This document shows positions 62,123 to 64,000 of a DNA stretch of 64,000 nucleotides, one piece after another. The stretch covers positions 61,001 through 125,000 of the forward strand of contig JAPWFG010000067.1 in the NCBI GenBank assembly GCA_028015205.1. The letters run 5' to 3'. The translations under genes and the position numbers were made by a program. The stretch comes from Mytilisepta virgata. Lineage: Eukaryota > Mollusca > Bivalvia > Mytilida > Mytilidae. Below the pieces are notes generated by a model, which worked only from the letters and a program-made list of their open reading frames with translations, had not been told where the DNA came from and made no database searches. Position 1 is the first letter of the stretch, and each line of letters begins with the position of its first letter.

Positions 62123-63080
62123 GTACCCGCACTTTCGAATGAAAGTTCGGGTAAATTGTCGTTGCGGTCATCCGTCCGTCCGACTGTCCGTCTGTTCGTT
62201 CGTACGTCCGCAAACTCCTCCTTCACTTTTGAATTTTTACCAATTATTTTTGTGCCATATTGTTGCTTACTAACTGTAGAAGCGCAATAAGGTTTTGGAA
62301 TTCCAAATTTTTAAAAGAGGGCCTGGGAGGGACCAAAAAGGGCCAAATTATACAAAGAGCCTTGTGACGTGAACTCCTCTTTCATTTTTTAATTTAAACC
62401 ATTTTTATTGTTGCCATATTGTTGCTTACCAACTGTAGTTTGGAATTCTAAATTTTTGAAAAAGGGGTGGGAGAGACCAAAAAGGGCCAAAATAGAGAAA
62501 AAGCATAATTACTAAAATAACTGTCATATTGTTGGATGCTAACTGCAGATGCGCAAAAGGTTTTGGAATTCCAAATTCTAAAAGGGGTCCTGGGAGAGAC
62601 CAAACAGAGACAAAATAGACAAAGAGTCTTGTGATGCGAACTCCTATTTCATTTTTGAATTTAAATAATTTTTATTGTTGCCATACTGTTGCTTACCAAC
62701 TGTAGATGCGCAATAAGGTTTTGGAATTTCAATTTTTTTAAAGGGGGTGGGAGGGACCAAAAAGGTCCAAAACAGAAAATACCATACATAATTACTAAAA
62801 TTTTATCTAAAGAAAAAAAAATTGAATAAATTTGTGAATTTCAGGTTATTTGTTACAGATGCAAACTGTAATGCTTAGCATGCTTTTATTTTGCATTTTG
62901 AGGATTTAAAGGGCCAAAAAGTTATATTACAGTAAAAGTGGGTTATGATATATCTCTGCAAAGGTTATTTGTTACATGTGAAAACTGTAATGCAATGGAA
63001 ACCGAAAATGTTAAGAATGTTTGTTTACAAATAAATGTGGGTTCGGGTATAGCTGTCGTTCCGACAGCCCCTACCTCTAG
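62123..63080 (+). mobile_element. Helentron-like element, ACCCGCACTTTCG family
   Basis: Starts TGTACCCGCACTTTCGAATG, folding with AAAGTTCGGGT, then GTCCGTCCGACTGTCCG, then three diverged units of about 190 bases (GTTGCTTACCAACTGTAGAT, GTTTTGGAATTCCAAAT). It ends GGTTCGGGTATAGCTGTCGT, the hairpin GCTGTCGTTCCGACAGC and CTCTAG followed by TTTTAA. No coding. Confidence 0.55.
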
Positions 63081-63797
63081 TTTTAAAATTATATTATAAT
63101 CCTTAAATTAAATCAAAATTACCATTACACCTGTTTAAGATCATAATTAATTAAATCACAATTACTTTCAGTAACTAATTATTTAAATTGCTCATTACAT
63201 TAGTTTAACATTGGACCTTGTAGGACAGTAGAAAATTCACTAGTCTTCTCATCGGTTGTAACCAAAATTTAAAACTGAGTTAGATATCTGTTTGTGTCTT
63301 ATGGCTTTAGGTTTATAAATCAAAATACCGGTGTGTAAACATAATTACGTTCATAGTAATCCTCATTTGCAACGTACAATGATTTTTCCATGAAAAGGGA
63401 TTTTATCTTTCAGTGCAAAAGTACTTATCCTGACAACGTATAGTTTTTCCTGTTCAGGTCAATTCAATTTTCAAAACGTTTGTATTGAGCGTGATTGAAT
63501 AAAGAGTAAATGGCTTCGTTATCTTGAGCTTCTGCTACTTACCCTTTGGCCTGTGGGTCGCCGAGGAAGACATGATTTTTTGGGACATATATGCTAGAGG
63601 TTAATCCAGAAAACTGCATTATACGCATGGAATTCTGATATTGTTGGTTAACTCTTGACACAAAATCCCTACATTTATATGACAAGAGTTCACGCAAAGA
63701 AATTACACGGATTCGACACCTCAGCGGACTAAACTCGTGCTGGATATTTGCAGTTGGTAAAATTTATCAGTTTAAAGTTGACCATAACTGGATTTTT
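63081..63797. other. Intergenic, no gene seen
   Basis: No ORF or repeat recognised; composition is slightly less AT-rich after 63500. Confidence 0.45.
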
Positions 63798-64000
63798 AGC
63801 TCACCTGGCCTAAAAGGCCATGTGAGCTTTTGCCATCACTATGCGTCCGTCGTCCGTCGTCCGTCCACATTTCACCTTCTTCTCTGAAACGACCAGTCCA
63901 AATTGAACCAGACTTGGCATGGAATGTGAATTGGATGGTTCTTTACAAAATTCATGTTTTTTGTGCCGATTGGATATTCAACATGGCTACCAGGGGCAGA
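63798..64000 (+). mobile_element. AGCTCACC-family element, start only (window edge)
   Basis: AGCTCACCTGGCCTAAAAGG / CCATGTGAGCT hairpin, CGTCCGTCGTCCGTCGTCCG microsatellite, first core with TCAACATGGCTACCAGGG. It continues past the window. Confidence 0.7.

Overview
The window looks like nuclear DNA of a bivalve mollusc, most likely a mytilid mussel. The sequence is AT-rich, its genes are split by GT-AG introns, and it is packed with interspersed repeats of the kind familiar from mussel genomes: elements that open with AGCTCACCTGG and close with CCAGGTGAGC...CTCTAG, a short motif around TCTCTTTGACACATTCC, small inverted-repeat elements and minisatellites. The species call is inference from repeat style and was not tested by a search.

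Three genes can be supported exon by exon. (1) Minus strand, about 5447-4471: a small single-pass membrane protein of 122 residues in two coding exons, not recognised. (2) Plus strand, 7644-20174: a complete six-exon gene for magnesium-dependent phosphatase 1 (MDP1, HAD superfamily). It encodes 163 residues, all phases fit, and the DxDxT motif is split by intron 1. (3) Plus strand, 38636-55326, possibly starting near 30.3 kb: an ankyrin plus armadillo repeat protein resembling the C-terminal half of vertebrate ANKAR. It has six coding exons, 841 residues, and a long 3' UTR to about 56.65 kb.

Most of the rest is repeats. 0.5-3.2 kb: a Helentron/pearl-like element with a second copy nested inside. 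6.0-7.1 kb: an inverted-repeat element. MDP1 intron 1 (6.9 kb): a foldback element, a 3.8 kb minisatellite of 56-bp units, and a Harbinger-like MITE inserted in the last unit. 18.3-19.3 kb: a foldback element in intron 4. The 20.2-38.6 kb intergenic stretch holds a second copy of the MITE, a CAGTGGCGG-ended element, a 3.1 kb palindrome, a 40-bp minisatellite, two inverted halves of the AGCTCACC family around a reverse-transcriptase fragment, and a dead MULE-type transposase fragment. The ANKAR introns carry a near-identical 353-bp direct duplication that brackets coding exon 2, a nested AGCTCACC element with about 480-bp internal tandem units, and a 1.14 kb TIR element with a 5-bp target duplication. 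The ANKAR 3' UTR contains a 320-bp palindrome built of GATATC units.

The genes show no sign of working as a pathway: MDP1 is a small soluble phosphatase, the ANKAR-like protein a repeat scaffold, and the membrane protein is of unknown role. The most notable signal is structural. Several repeat families that differ in sequence share one architecture (5' hairpin, CGTC/CTGT microsatellite, 3' hairpin, CTAG followed by T-rich flank), consistent with one Helitron/Helentron-type machinery mobilising many non-autonomous families. No CRISPR array, rRNA or convincing tRNA gene was seen.
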